This document shows positions 7,501-17,557 of a DNA stretch of 64,000 bases, piece by piece. Within the stretch, counting starts at the first letter, position 1, and every line of letters starts with the position of its first letter. The notes under the pieces were generated by a model. That model ran no database searches. It had not been told where the DNA came from and was given only the letters and a program-made list of their open reading frames with translations. A program made the translations under genes and the position numbers. The DNA is from Aeromonas lusitana (GTDB lineage Bacteria > Pseudomonadota > Gammaproteobacteria > Enterobacterales > Aeromonadaceae), in NCBI RefSeq assembly GCF_002812985.1, contig NZ_PGCP01000021.1, positions 34,602-98,601 of the forward strand, in the 5' to 3' direction.

Positions 7501-10500
7501 CTGCTTTGCTGCTGCTTGCCGATGGTGACCCCCAGACCGCCGCCGCCCATCAGGCCGGAGCGTTTGGTCTCGCTGAAGTGCATCTCGCGGCTCAGCAGAT
7601 CGACAGCGGAAATATTCAGATCGCGGCCCGCCAGCAAGGTAGCACCGAGATCCCCGACCACATTGCTTCCCTTGATATCCATATCCTGCTGCGCCTTGAG
7701 CAGCACGTACTGGCCACCCAGATCGCTGGCCTGGGCGGCATGTTGCTCGACGATGTCATGGGTAGTGGTGGTCTTCTTGCTGAACGCCTTCTTCTTTGTC
7801 TCCTTGGTATAAGACTCACGGTAGTCGGTGGTCTCACCGGACTCGACCAGAAGATCTCGCCCAGCGGTGGCCGACAGTTGCTCCGCCGCCTGTACGCTGG
7901 CGGCGCGCAGGTTGAGATCCCCGCCCGAACGCAACGCTATGTTGCTGGCGGTCAGGTTGACCCCCACCTCTTCACTCTGACGTTCGATGTCATAGCCATT
8001 GCGGCGAGTGGTATGCAAGGAGGCTTGGTTATCCGCGGTTTTCAAATTGAGTTCGTTGCCAGCCTGCAACAGTGCATCCCCTTTCGCCGTGAGGGAGGTG
8101 GCACTGATATTCAGATCCCTGTCTGCCGAAAGGACCAATGAACGACCCGCATCCAGGCTGCTCATCATCTGCTCGACCCGGGTGAAGCGGTTCTGGCCCT
8201 CTTCCCACTTGCTACGATCCTCCAGGCTGCCGATGGTGATATCCCTCCCTGCCGAGAGGGACATGTCGAGGCCCGCGAGGAGATTGCTGGCTGACAGGGA
8301 GATATCCTGCCCGGCTTGCAGCAAGAGGTTGCCTGTTGACTCGATACGGGCGATGTCCCCCACGTCGGTGCGGCTGAAGCGGGTCTGATCGGTGAGTTCG
8401 CTCGACAGCACTCCGTTGACATCCACATGACGCTGAGCGGTCTGGGTTTCGTTGCGAATCGATCCGTCCAGCGAGGCAATGGTAACATCTCCCCCCTTGA
8501 TGAGGTTCTGGTTGAGGATGTCTCCCTTGGCAATCAGCTCGAGACGCCCACCGGCCTGGATCTGACCCTGGTTGACCAGGGTGCTGCCGCTCTTGAGGGA
8601 TAGGGTGCCATCGGCCAGCAGGGTACCGCTGTTGTTGATGCCCCCCGCAGTCAGATCGATATTGGCGGCAGTGATGACACTACCGGAGAGGTGGCGTTTG
8701 TCGGCTTCGGTCAGGTAGAGCTTGGGTGCGAGCACGACCTTGCCCTGATACCAGACTGGCTCCCACCACACCATGCTGCGGCCGAGTTGGGCCACCTGCT
8801 CGGCGCTCAAGGCAACCCCTGGAGAGAGCCCAAGCTCACGCTGGTTCTTGGCCGCGTTGTCGATCAGAGCCTTCATCTGAGCCAGATCAGATCCCATCTC
8901 GTTGTTGATGAAGCGCCGACCGGTCTGGGCCAATACCGCATCACGGATAACGCGGGTATCGAAGGCCGCATCCCCGAGCAGCTTGATGTCTTTCTCCGGG
9001 GTGAAGTTCACCTGATCGAAGAAGTAATTGGAACCAAGGAACTGGTCGACCTGGGTCAGAACCGGACTGGTTTCAACCACTGGAGCCGTGACCACGGCAG
9101 GCGCGGGCTGGCTGCTAATCTGCACGGAGCCGGGCATCGTCACCGTCACGCCGCTAACGGGTTGACCCTGCCAGCCATTTTGTAGGCTCTGTTGCCATTG
9201 GCCGGCGACTTGTCCCCCTCCTCCACTAACTTGTGGCCCACTACCGGCATGGGTAAATCCATCCTGCAGGCTTTGCTCCCATTGACCGGTTGACCCCGAA
9301 TGTCCACCCGAAATGTGCGGCCCCTGTCCACTGGGATTGAAGCCCTGTTGCAAACTCTGTTGCCATTTTCCAGAGACACCGGTCACGCCAGACCCGACCT
9401 GAGGACCCTGTACATTGGAGTCAAAACCTGGTTGCAGACTCTGCTGCCATTGCTGAGAGACGGTGGCATGGCCATTGTTGACTGGCTTGACGCCATTCAA
9501 GTCTTGGAAATCGGGGGATGCAGCTTCGCCAATCACACGCCCAGGCAACGACCAGTTCGCGTTCTGACCATTAGCCTCAGTTATTCCACCATTGCCAGAA
9601 ATGCTATCGAAGGAGAGTTGTCCCGTACCCTGCAACTGCTGCTGGAGAGCTGCATCGATACGATCCATCATACCGTTGCCGGATTGCCCCAAGTTGGCCA
9701 GCAGCGGATTGACCTCGATCAGATAAGGGTTGTCACCGCTGTCATTGATGGTAAAGAGTCCCTTGTCTCCCGAAGGCAACTGGAAGTCCGGCATCGGTAC
9801 CCCGTTATCGGGGCCGACCGGCTTGAGCACCTGTGAAAGATATTGAGCATCCCCCTGCAGTCCAGGGGCCGTACCTGCGCCCCCGGCTTGAGGCAATGAC
9901 ATACCGGGACGTTGGGTGGTGGTGCTGACCGGGCCAGCGTTGGCTTTGATAGTGACGTTATCTATCATTCCGGCAACGGTGCCAGTTAGATTACCGCCGG
10001 CGGAAATAATGCTGTTGAACTTCCTGCCAGCTTCAAGCTGGACCTCATTGACAGCACGTAACACATAAGTCGCTGCCAGAGATGCCTTTGGGGCACCAGG
10101 ATCGCTGGGGCCAGAGCCGCGACCACCCCCCACCACCTTACGCAGACCGAATCCATCAGCAGGACCATATTCCAACTGAAGCTCAACTTTTCCCTCTGAT
10201 AGAGACTCATTTTTTACGTCGCCGGACTGAATGGTAATATTGCCACCGGCAGTGATATTCGAGTAAACGTTATTAAGATGCGTCGACGCCAATTGTAGAT
10301 GTTGACCCGCGGTAATTTGACCTTCTGCGGAAGCTTCCGACACTCGAATCTCGGCACCAGTGACCGCTTCTGCCACTGTACGTGAGTAGTTTGCCCAAAT
10401 AGTATATTGATCATCATGATCAGCAGCACCGCCCCTAACAGAAACAGACAGTGTTGGCATGACGACCTTGGTCTGCGGTGGTTGAGCACTCTCACCTCCC

Positions 10501-13500
10501 TGGCGACTCACCACAAACTTGGCTCGTTGGTTAAGAATGTCATTAGCCGTCAGCATCAAACTTCCGCTAGCTTCTATGATTCCTGATGAGTTGGTTATGC
10601 TTCCATTGTTAACTCGAATATTCGCATCTCGTTCAGCCAAAATAGTGCCATATTCATTGGCCAAATTACTGTTGGCAGTTAGATTCTGGGTGCCGCCACT
10701 ATAGATAGTTCCTCGGTTATAAAGGGAATCACCTTGCCAACCCATATCTCCGTTGCTGGCTATCAGCCCGGTATTGCGAAGCTCACCCTGGGTATTCAGA
10801 GTCAGACCCTGACCGGATTGGACGCTGCCATTGTTCTCCAGTCGCTGGGCGCTCAGCTGCATCACGCCGTTGCTTACCAGGGCCCCGCTATTGGTCAGCT
10901 GACCGCTGACGCCCGCATGGAAACGCTGACCTGCCCCCCACTGTCCCTGATGTTGCCAGTTGCCTTGCACCTGCAGGTCCAGTATGCCCTTGGCGCTCAG
11001 AGTACCCTGGCTATTAAGTGATGAACCAACCTTAAGGGAGAGATCGCCACCGGACAGCCATTCACCTATGCCGGTTACCTGGCCTGCCTCCAGCGTGGCC
11101 TTCTGCCCCGCCAGGATCTTGCCGGGAGCATGGATGTCGTTACTGCGCAGGGTCAGTTGCTGCCCGAACAAGATGCCGGTATTGACCAGACGTGCCAGTG
11201 GCGAGGCTTCCAGCCAGTTGGCGCTGACGAGACCCGAGTTGCTTAACAGGTTTCCCTTGAGGAATAAACTGTTGCCGGATGAAAGCTCGCTGGCATTGCT
11301 CAGCGTGGTAGCAGAAATATCGCCCTGGTTCTGTGCTCGCAGCACGGCGCCCTGCTGATTGTCGAGGGACTGCGTCTCAAGGCGCACAGAGCCCCCCTGC
11401 ACACGCCCACGGTTCTGAACCCCGGCATTGATGATGGCCAGATTATTGGCGAGTAACGCACCCCGGTTATCGAGTTGAGCACTCGTGATTGTTAGCCCAT
11501 CCCCTTGCAAGGTTCCCCGGTTATCCAGTCGAGCGCCACTCAGGCTTCCTTGACCGGCAACCAGCATGATGCCGTCGTTTTGCAGCTCGCCGCGGCTCTG
11601 CAAACTACCAGCCTCAATGCGACCCTGCTGATCGATACGAGCCGCCCCCAGAGTCAGTTCACCGCCACTGAGCAGATTGCCCAACTGGCTTAGCTGGGAG
11701 GCGGTGGTGAGATTGACATTGCCCTTAGAGGCCAGGGTTCCCTTGAGAGTCAGTGAAGGCGCAGAGAGAAGGATTCCCCCATCTGCCTGTACCGTGCCCG
11801 CAAGTACCGAATCCTCGGTGAATATGGCATTCAAAGTGCCATTGGCGCGAGTCTTGCCACTCTGTTGCCAACTACCGCTGCGCAGTCCGAGATCGGTCCC
11901 TGCCAGCAGATCGCCCTGCTGTTCAACGCGGCTGCTCTTGATCTGCATCGCTCGCTCAGACTGCCAGAGCCCCTGCTGAGTCAGCAGCTTGCCTTCGACC
12001 GACAAGTTACCGCCCGATACCAGCTGACTGCCACTCTTGCTACTCAGATCGCCGCGGCTCAGCAGGGTCAGATCGCCACCACTGATCAAAGATCCGTTTA
12101 ACCTGACAGTATCCGCCTGGATATCGGTCACGCCGAGAATACGCCATGGACCCTGCTGTTGCAGTTGGCCGGTGCGCAGCGTCAGAGTGCCGTTGCTACC
12201 CAGAGTGCCCGCCCCTTGCCAGCTCGCACTGTTCAGAACGAGATTGCCACCTTGCAACTGCCCACCATGCTGAACCGCGCCCCGGGCGTTCACCACCAGA
12301 TTGCCCTGGCTGTTGAGACTGCCTCCTGTCGTCAGGTTGTTCGTCTTCAGGGTGACAGTTCCCCCCTGCAAGGCACCATCCAGCGTCAAGGCTTCGCCTT
12401 CTAACCGCAGCACCCCATCCGTGACAGTCGTGCCACTGTGGTTGAAGCTTTGCCCCTGCCAGCTCAGATCATCAGCGGCTGAGAGCATGCCAGCGCTGCT
12501 GACATCCGCAGCATGGAGTGCCAACCGGCCGTTACTGGCCGTGGTGCTGCCGTTCTCAAGAATTATCTCGTCGGCAGTCAGGGACATGTCCTGATTGGCC
12601 AACAACTTGCCACGGCTATCAAGGTGCTCCGCCGTCAGGGTCATGGCGCTGCCAGATTGCAGCGTACCGCTGTTGTCCAACTCATCCAGCGTCAGGCTCT
12701 GTGCCAGACCACTGATCCAGTGCCCGCTGTTGAGCAGACGAGTTGCCGTCAACGTGATGCCTTGATCAGATTGCCAATGACCACGGTTGATCAGATCGCC
12801 AGTTTTCAAGGCTAGCGCACCCTTGCTGACAAGCACACCGCCGTTGTCGATATGACCAGCCTCCAGCGCAAGCGTCTCACTCGAGATCTTGCCTTCGTTA
12901 TGCAGGGTATCCGCCACCTGCAATGCCAGGCTTCCCCCGCTGGCCAGCACACCTTGCTGAGTCAAGGCTGTCGCCAGGATTTTCTGCTGTAAACCAGCCA
13001 CTATGCTGCCCTGCAATGTCATCTGGTCGGCTTTTAGCTGCTGCTTTTCCTTGGCCAGCAGACTGCTTGTCTTGCCTGTAGTCAGGGTGCCGGCTTCCAG
13101 TGTCTGGCGATCCCCTTTGAGGGTCCCCTCCAGGGAGATCTGGGTGCCACTGAGTTCAGCCTCGCGGGCGACGGTTGTCCCTCCCATGGCCAGATGCTGA
13201 CCACTCCATTGCAGACGGTCGGCCACGACATTGCCTGCCAGCGTTGCCTTGCCCGTAGTCAGTGCGAGTTGGTTTTTGGCCTGGGTGAGACCACCTAGGG
13301 TCAAGGCGTCGGCTTCCAGCGTCAGATCGCCACTGCTTAGCATGTCCCCTTGAGAGTCCAGGGTTGCAGCATTCAGATTGATGAGATCCTTGCCAACCAG
13401 CACCCCATTGTTCTCGAGACGATCCGTGGCCACCATGGTCAACCGATGAACGCCCACATCACCGCTGTTGATGAGGTGTTGACCCGACAGGGTCGCCCCT

Positions 13501-16500
13501 TTGGCGATCAAGGCACCCAGGTTGTGCCATTGTTTCCCCTCCCAACCAAATTCCCCCAGGCTCTCCATCCGCCCGCGGTTTGTCAGCTGTTCAAATGCCA
13601 GTCCCATGCTGGCCGCACGCAAGGCGCCGCTGTTGTTGAATTGGGAGCCTTCCATCTGCAGCGCGCCATCACCGACCCACTGGCCATGCTGCTGCACATC
13701 ATCAACCTTGATGGACTGATCGCCTGCGCCGAGCCAGGAGCCTTCTTGCAACAAGCTCTTGCCAACCAGAGTGAGTGGCCCACCGGCCACCAGAGTCGCC
13801 CCCTGCTGGTTATGCACTGCTCCGACGTTGAAGTTCGCTGTCTGTTCGCTCGCCAAGCGCCCCTTGTTGACCAGGGTGTCGGCCAACAGCTGCCATTGGC
13901 TGGCTTGCCAGTCCCCATCGAGCGTCAGTTGTTTCCCTGTGCTCTGCAGCAGGCCGCCAACGCGCCAGTTACCAGCCAGCTGTTGCTCATCGCCCTTCAG
14001 GGTCAAAGAACCACCAATATCGGCATTCCCTCCCAGGGCTAAGAGGTTGGCACCAAGCTGGACAGCCCCCTGGCTGGTGAGGCGCCCGGTCAGGATGGCG
14101 CGCTCCGCCGAAAGTTCGACCCCTTGCTTGCCTTGCAGCAATCCACTGTTTTGTAGCTCTTTGCTGGTCAGGGAAAGTTGGTTACCCGCCAAGCTTCCCT
14201 GGTTGGTCAGGCGCTCTTGGGCCTCGATGCTGTGTTTGCTCGCGGCAATGAGGGTCCCATCGTTATCGAGTGTGCGAGTGGTCAGAGTCAGATCCTTGCC
14301 CGCCTGTAACCACCCTTTATTGGTCAACTCATCGCTCTGCCAGGTAAATCCATCTGCGATGAGGTGCTGGCCACTGCTCAGCCCCTCACGACTTTGCAAC
14401 GCCGCCGTCCTGGCTTGTGTTGAGCCGCCCAGTTGCAGCTTGTCGGCATCAATACTGAGGCCTTGGGCAGTGTTGAGCGTGCCGAGCTGGATATAGTTGT
14501 CCGCCGTAATGCCCACGTTCTCCTTGGCTGCCAAGGTTCCCGCCAGGTTCACCGTCTTACCGGCCAGCGATAACTGGCCACCGGCCTGCAATACACCCTT
14601 GTCTTGCTGGGTCAGCCGTGTTCCACGCCAGACCAGCGTATCGTCAGTTGCCAGCGAACCCAGTTGATCCCACTGCCCTGCGTCGATGTCCGCCTGCTTG
14701 GCCAACACCTTGCCGACGCTGCGCAGAGTTTCCGCCTTCACGTTGAGATCTGCGCCAACCTCCAGTTCACCATTAAGATCAGCCTCTTTCGCCCCGATCT
14801 GCAGCGCGCCACCGATTTGCTGCGTACCAGACAGGCTCAACAAGGTGGCACCCAAGGTCAGATCCGTGCCAATGCGAGACTCGCCACCGAGTTGCAGCGT
14901 ATCGCCCTGCAATTGAGCGCCCTGGGTGGTCTCCAGTGTTCCTTGCAGGATCAATCGAGAGCCCGTCAAGGCCATATCTTGCGCGAACAATCCTCCCTGA
15001 CTGCTTAGCTCGGAAAAATCGAGCGCCATGCGCCCCTGAGCCAGTGCGGTGCCCTTGTGGATCAGGGTATCTCCTGACAGGGTCAGATCGGCACCCGCCT
15101 GCATCCAGCCATTACCTTCAAGCTGCGAGCTTTGCCATACCAAGTTGTCCGATGCCAGCAGTCGACCATGCTGACGACCACGGTCGCTGGTTAGTTGAAC
15201 GGACTGCCCCTGTACCTGCCCCGCCAATGACAAATCATCGGCCTTAATGACCATGGCCTGGCCGCTGACCAGAGCGCCACTTTGGCTGACTTCTTTACCC
15301 TGGATATTCAGTGCATTGCCGGCACCGATAGTGCCACCCAGCGTCAACACTTCACCGCTCAGCGTTACCCCCTGGTTCGCAATCAGTTCGCTGTTTTGAC
15401 CCGTGGTCAGCTGTTGACCCAGCCACTGCAGCCCTTCCCGGCTGTGCAGCTTGCCATCACTCTTGGCCTGATTGACCGCCAACACCAGCGACTGGGCCTT
15501 AAGCAGCCCATCGAACTGCCCTTCCTCGGCCGTGACCTGGGCCTTGCCTCCCACCTGTGTCTGACCACTCAGTTGCAACAACCGGCTGCCCAGTTGCAGC
15601 TCACCGTCGGTCAGTTGCTGCCCCGTCAGTACCAACTCATCCCCGTCAAGGGTGAGCCGTGATACCCCCAGCAGCGTACCGGTGCTACTGAGTTGATGGG
15701 CATCCACCGCCACATCCTGACTGGCGATACGCCCCTTGTTGGTCAGCTTCTCGGCCGTGATTGCCAGGGTCTCACCACCGGCCAGGGAGCCCTGGTTGCT
15801 CAGGGAATCCCCCTTGAGCACCAGATGCTTGTCTCCCTGCAGGCTGCCACTGTTGTCCAGCTCACTACCTTGCCAGTTCAGGGTCTGGCCCGCCTGTATC
15901 TCGCCCTGGTTATGGAGCTTGCCTGCCGTCAGCCGGACGTCTTCTCCCCGCACCTTGCCACTGACGGCCAAGGCTTTGGCATTCACCGCAAGCTGCTGAG
16001 CAGCAACCTCACCCTCCAAGGTCGCTCGTCCAGCTTGCAGAGTGGTCTTGGTACCTGATTCACTTTTGCCCTGTGAGCCTTGCTCCCACTGGTTGCCAGC
16101 CTTGATATCCAACGAACCTGCCGAACTCAGCACACCATCGTTGCGACCGCTGTCACTCAGCGCTACCTCCAACGTCTGCCCACTCTTGAGGAGACCTTTA
16201 TTCTCAAGGTGCTGGCCTTGAACATTCAGGGTCTGTCCTGCCTGGGTCTTCCCATGGTTGCGCACGTTTTTTCCGACGAGGCTGACGGTGTCCCCCTGCA
16301 GATCCCCCGCTTGAACGAGCTCGTCTGCCGTCAGGGCAACCCGCTTGGCTGCCATTGTGGTGCGCGCGTTGATATCCCGGGCGTTGACGTCGATAGCATC
16401 GGCTTGCACCTTGCCCCCCGCGAGGGTCAATCCCTCATCGGCTTTGAGTGCCAGGGCACCACCGCTGGTGAGGCTACTCTGATCGAGCTGCAGCGACTTG

Positions 16501-17546
16501 CCCGCAAGACGAGCGTCTTGCGCGACCTGAATATCGGCATTCTGTGCGCTCAGCGTCCCCGCAGCGCCAATCTGTGCCTGACCACCGGCCTGCACCTTGC
16601 CGGTCAGGGAAACATCATCATGCCCCTCAACCCGCAATGCGCCTGTGGAGGATAAATCTCTCAGTCGAATTTTCCCGCTGGCATCCAGGGTCAGATCCCC
16701 TTGATTTGCCACCGCATTGGCCAGATTGACCCCGACCCCCTGCTCGGTTGAGACAAGACGGATCTTTCCTGCATACATGCCACCAAGGGCCGAGGTATCG
16801 ATGGCGACTTCTGGTGCCGGGCCTTCCCCAGCCTGGGCCCGGATCTCCCCGGTCTGGCGGTTGACCTGATTGGCCCCGGCTATCACGTTGACCTCTTTAC
16901 CGTGCAAGGCGCCATTGAGCTGCACTGCTCGCGCGACCAGATCAACGGAAGCCTGACGGCTGGCATCCAGCCCCTTGCCTCCCACCGTCAGCGTGCCGCG
17001 TTTGACATCCAGCATCTGCAACTGCCCTTGGGCATCCAGCACAGGTTTGCCGGTCGACAAGGTCACGGTCGGCGTATTGATGAAACCGCAACCATCACAG
17101 GTCAGCCCATTGGGGTTGGCCACCACCACGCCCGCCTGCTGGCCTGCGACCTCGAGATACCCTTGCAGCTGGGACGGATTGACCCCGATGACTTCATTAA
17201 TAATGGCACTGGCGGCTTGTCCCCCCAGATGAGGGTTATTCTGGATGAGCCCGCCCAGCTGGGTCTGGGTTAACTGCCCGGTAGCATTATTGAGAATGGC
17301 CCCCCCCTGACCGACGTTGAAATCGGTATAGAGGTTGTGAGAAATCCCGGCGCCATTTGGCATTGAAATGTCCACGATGGGCACACCGTTCCCCGCCTGG
17401 TTGAGGGTGGTATTACCGGTCGCCACCGCGATCCCCTCAGCGAAGGCAGGATGAGCTGGCTGCAGCGCCATCATCAGACACATTTGGTACACTACGGCGC
17501 GGCACACCAGGGAGAGTTGGGGCTGACGGGCAGTCATGATAGTCAT
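4584..17546 (-). CDS. cdiA: CdiA-type giant two-partner-secreted exoprotein with C-terminal toxin
   Basis: About 4,320 aa, one intact frame. Order: signal peptide (1-35, ending HPAFA); TPS secretion/haemagglutination domain (about 40-290) with NPNGL and the CDGCGF cysteine pair near residue 145; a very long run of filamentous-haemagglutinin repeats to about 2350; a non-repeat region with YLIEVNP and four 28-residue tandem repeats (2696-2790); a conserved block GSNYFFDQVNFTPEKD to VWWEPVWY (about 2835-2950); a second haemagglutinin repeat set; a pretoxin domain ending in VENN (4031-4034); and a 286-residue C-terminal toxin. The toxin starts with a Cys-rich entry segment and ends with Gly/Ala-rich hydrophobic stretches, suggesting membrane action. 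I start at the ATG after AAGGA rather than 44 codons upstream. Exported by the upstream CdiB; delivered to neighbouring cells on contact. Confidence 0.9.
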   Translation of the reverse strand: MTIMTARQPQLSLVCRAVVYQMCLMMALQPAHPAFAEGIAVATGNTTLNQAGNGVPIVDISMPNGAGISHNLYTDFNVGQGGAILNNATGQLTQTQLGGLIQNNPHLGGQAASAIINEVIGVNPSQLQGYLEVAGQQAGVVVANPNGLTCDGCGFINTPTVTLSTGKPVLDAQGQLQMLDVKRGTLTVGGKGLDASRQASVDLVARAVQLNGALHGKEVNVIAGANQVNRQTGEIRAQAGEGPAPEVAIDTSALGGMYAGKIRLVSTEQGVGVNLANAVANQGDLTLDASGKIRLRDLSSTGALRVEGHDDVSLTGKVQAGGQAQIGAAGTLSAQNADIQVAQDARLAGKSLQLDQSSLTSGGALALKADEGLTLAGGKVQADAIDVNARDINARTTMAAKRVALTADELVQAGDLQGDTVSLVGKNVRNHGKTQAGQTLNVQGQHLENKGLLKSGQTLEVALSDSGRNDGVLSSAGSLDIKAGNQWEQGSQGKSESGTKTTLQAGRATLEGEVAAQQLAVNAKALAVSGKVRGEDVRLTAGKLHNQGEIQAGQTLNWQGSELDNSGSLQGDKHLVLKGDSLSNQGSLAGGETLAITAEKLTNKGRIASQDVAVDAHQLSSTGTLLGVSRLTLDGDELVLTGQQLTDGELQLGSRLLQLSGQTQVGGKAQVTAEEGQFDGLLKAQSLVLAVNQAKSDGKLHSREGLQWLGQQLTTGQNSELIANQGVTLSGEVLTLGGTIGAGNALNIQGKEVSQSGALVSGQAMVIKADDLSLAGQVQGQSVQLTSDRGRQHGRLLASDNLVWQSSQLEGNGWMQAGADLTLSGDTLIHKGTALAQGRMALDFSELSSQGGLFAQDMALTGSRLILQGTLETTQGAQLQGDTLQLGGESRIGTDLTLGATLLSLSGTQQIGGALQIGAKEADLNGELEVGADLNVKAETLRSVGKVLAKQADIDAGQWDQLGSLATDDTLVWRGTRLTQQDKGVLQAGGQLSLAGKTVNLAGTLAAKENVGITADNYIQLGTLNTAQGLSIDADKLQLGGSTQARTAALQSREGLSSGQHLIADGFTWQSDELTNKGWLQAGKDLTLTTRTLDNDGTLIAASKHSIEAQERLTNQGSLAGNQLSLTSKELQNSGLLQGKQGVELSAERAILTGRLTSQGAVQLGANLLALGGNADIGGSLTLKGDEQQLAGNWRVGGLLQSTGKQLTLDGDWQASQWQLLADTLVNKGRLASEQTANFNVGAVHNQQGATLVAGGPLTLVGKSLLQEGSWLGAGDQSIKVDDVQQHGQWVGDGALQMEGSQFNNSGALRAASMGLAFEQLTNRGRMESLGEFGWEGKQWHNLGALIAKGATLSGQHLINSGDVGVHRLTMVATDRLENNGVLVGKDLINLNAATLDSQGDMLSSGDLTLEADALTLGGLTQAKNQLALTTGKATLAGNVVADRLQWSGQHLAMGGTTVAREAELSGTQISLEGTLKGDRQTLEAGTLTTGKTSSLLAKEKQQLKADQMTLQGSIVAGLQQKILATALTQQGVLASGGSLALQVADTLHNEGKISSETLALEAGHIDNGGVLVSKGALALKTGDLINRGHWQSDQGITLTATRLLNSGHWISGLAQSLTLDELDNSGTLQSGSAMTLTAEHLDSRGKLLANQDMSLTADEIILENGSTTASNGRLALHAADVSSAGMLSAADDLSWQGQSFNHSGTTVTDGVLRLEGEALTLDGALQGGTVTLKTNNLTTGGSLNSQGNLVVNARGAVQHGGQLQGGNLVLNSASWQGAGTLGSNGTLTLRTGQLQQQGPWRILGVTDIQADTVRLNGSLISGGDLTLLSRGDLSSKSGSQLVSGGNLSVEGKLLTQQGLWQSERAMQIKSSRVEQQGDLLAGTDLGLRSGSWQQSGKTRANGTLNAIFTEDSVLAGTVQADGGILLSAPSLTLKGTLASKGNVNLTTASQLSQLGNLLSGGELTLGAARIDQQGRIEAGSLQSRGELQNDGIMLVAGQGSLSGARLDNRGTLQGDGLTITSAQLDNRGALLANNLAIINAGVQNRGRVQGGSVRLETQSLDNQQGAVLRAQNQGDISATTLSNASELSSGNSLFLKGNLLSNSGLVSANWLEASPLARLVNTGILFGQQLTLRSNDIHAPGKILAGQKATLEAGQVTGIGEWLSGGDLSLKVGSSLNSQGTLSAKGILDLQVQGNWQHQGQWGAGQRFHAGVSGQLTNSGALVSNGVMQLSAQRLENNGSVQSGQGLTLNTQGELRNTGLIASNGDMGWQGDSLYNRGTIYSGGTQNLTANSNLANEYGTILAERDANIRVNNGSITNSSGIIEASGSLMLTANDILNQRAKFVVSRQGGESAQPPQTKVVMPTLSVSVRGGAADHDDQYTIWANYSRTVAEAVTGAEIRVSEASAEGQITAGQHLQLASTHLNNVYSNITAGGNITIQSGDVKNESLSEGKVELQLEYGPADGFGLRKVVGGGRGSGPSDPGAPKASLAATYVLRAVNEVQLEAGRKFNSIISAGGNLTGTVAGMIDNVTIKANAGPVSTTTQRPGMSLPQAGGAGTAPGLQGDAQYLSQVLKPVGPDNGVPMPDFQLPSGDKGLFTINDSGDNPYLIEVNPLLANLGQSGNGMMDRIDAALQQQLQGTGQLSFDSISGNGGITEANGQNANWSLPGRVIGEAASPDFQDLNGVKPVNNGHATVSQQWQQSLQPGFDSNVQGPQVGSGVTGVSGKWQQSLQQGFNPSGQGPHISGGHSGSTGQWEQSLQDGFTHAGSGPQVSGGGGQVAGQWQQSLQNGWQGQPVSGVTVTMPGSVQISSQPAPAVVTAPVVETSPVLTQVDQFLGSNYFFDQVNFTPEKDIKLLGDAAFDTRVIRDAVLAQTGRRFINNEMGSDLAQMKALIDNAAKNQRELGLSPGVALSAEQVAQLGRSMVWWEPVWYQGKVVLAPKLYLTEADKRHLSGSVITAANIDLTAGGINNSGTLLADGTLSLKSGSTLVNQGQIQAGGRLELIAKGDILNQNLIKGGDVTIASLDGSIRNETQTAQRHVDVNGVLSSELTDQTRFSRTDVGDIARIESTGNLLLQAGQDISLSASNLLAGLDMSLSAGRDITIGSLEDRSKWEEGQNRFTRVEQMMSSLDAGRSLVLSADRDLNISATSLTAKGDALLQAGNELNLKTADNQASLHTTRRNGYDIERQSEEVGVNLTASNIALRSGGDLNLRAASVQAAEQLSATAGRDLLVESGETTDYRESYTKETKKKAFSKKTTTTHDIVEQHAAQASDLGGQYVLLKAQQDMDIKGSNVVGDLGATLLAGRDLNISAVDLLSREMHFSETKRSGLMGGGGLGVTIGKQQQSSDMMGTTLAKEGSSVGSVQGNVTLQAGNQLVVAGSDVIAGKDILMTGKDVAILSEQQIITRKEEFKSQKSGLTLALTGGAVTAVQAAYDTAKTSKESSNDRLVALQGTKAAMSGYQAWEASQLSSGSPGGVPDASFIGIAISVGNQRSHSSNQSSESNAFTSEVNAGGDVTIVAKGDAANTSGDLLMTGSSVKGQNVTLGAARDLVLQSAVNSSDSKGSNHSSGWNVGLSIGVSQGSFGISIFANMNAAKGKENGDSDRYTETNVTAGNALTLTSGRDATLLGAMVSGDKVSADIGRNLTLTSQQDNDHYQSKQSSIAAGGSFTFGSMSGSGYINASRQKINSDFESVVEQTGVFAGKQGFDIRVGEHTQLNGAVLAGSEDDSKNRLSTGTLGWSDLANRADYKVESQSIGISGSGGSKEEGFSGKGKPTAATMLGGGNSSGSASSTTHASISAGQIEIRNEEAQQQDLVTLHRDPTQAANGLSPIFDKQKELERMQEAQMIGEVGQQATQLVVTKYLGKANEQAKEDPEYAQSKEYKELQAKWGVGSDFQRGMQAATAALQGLAGGNITQAAAGAAAPYLAQLIKQQTPEGPSRVMAHALVQGALAAAQNKNAMVSATGAATGELVGMLATELYHKEASQLTEGEKETVSTLATLAAGLAGGLTGDSSTEVLAGAQTGKTVVENNWLSQIESRQFDKELSDCKESGGDCSRVIEKYINKSNENSKKLANSCTGGGVTCVSWEDFIQANTNVAMDADPQQIRLSEKLKDPDAAAIVKYLNGTDLKFLKDNITTGDRIMDVVLTPTSWPVALMGGKAIITNAVKNTKEQLIAVGVAGAANAGIQYGVTGEIKLSDVLGSVILGGITAGKGYNPTVSWNAAGGYYQAEISGDDPFMAALLSKTGASAGYAAGNVIKVPFDKKLNPISKQYEWAPTGVWTITKPVPQHPLPSIVGNIGDSAVSGMVEDKLEGGGK
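9150..9455 (-). repeat. Four 84-bp (28-residue) tandem repeats within cdiA
   Basis: The Trp codons that begin WQQSLQ.GF or WEQSLQDGF lie at 9447, 9363, 9279 and 9195, exactly 84 bases apart. The unit is W-[QE]-QSLQ-x-G-[FW] followed by a Gly/Ser-rich linker with GPQVSGG-like residues. The first three copies are complete and the fourth is short. They fall between the first haemagglutinin repeat set and the conserved VWWEP block, in the part of CdiA proteins that usually contacts the target-cell receptor. Confidence 0.9.
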
Positions 17547-17557
17547 CGACTTATTCC

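Noticed and set aside
9150..9455. 84-base repeats considered as a CRISPR array
   Set aside because: The units are coding, diverge between copies and have no constant repeat with unique spacers.
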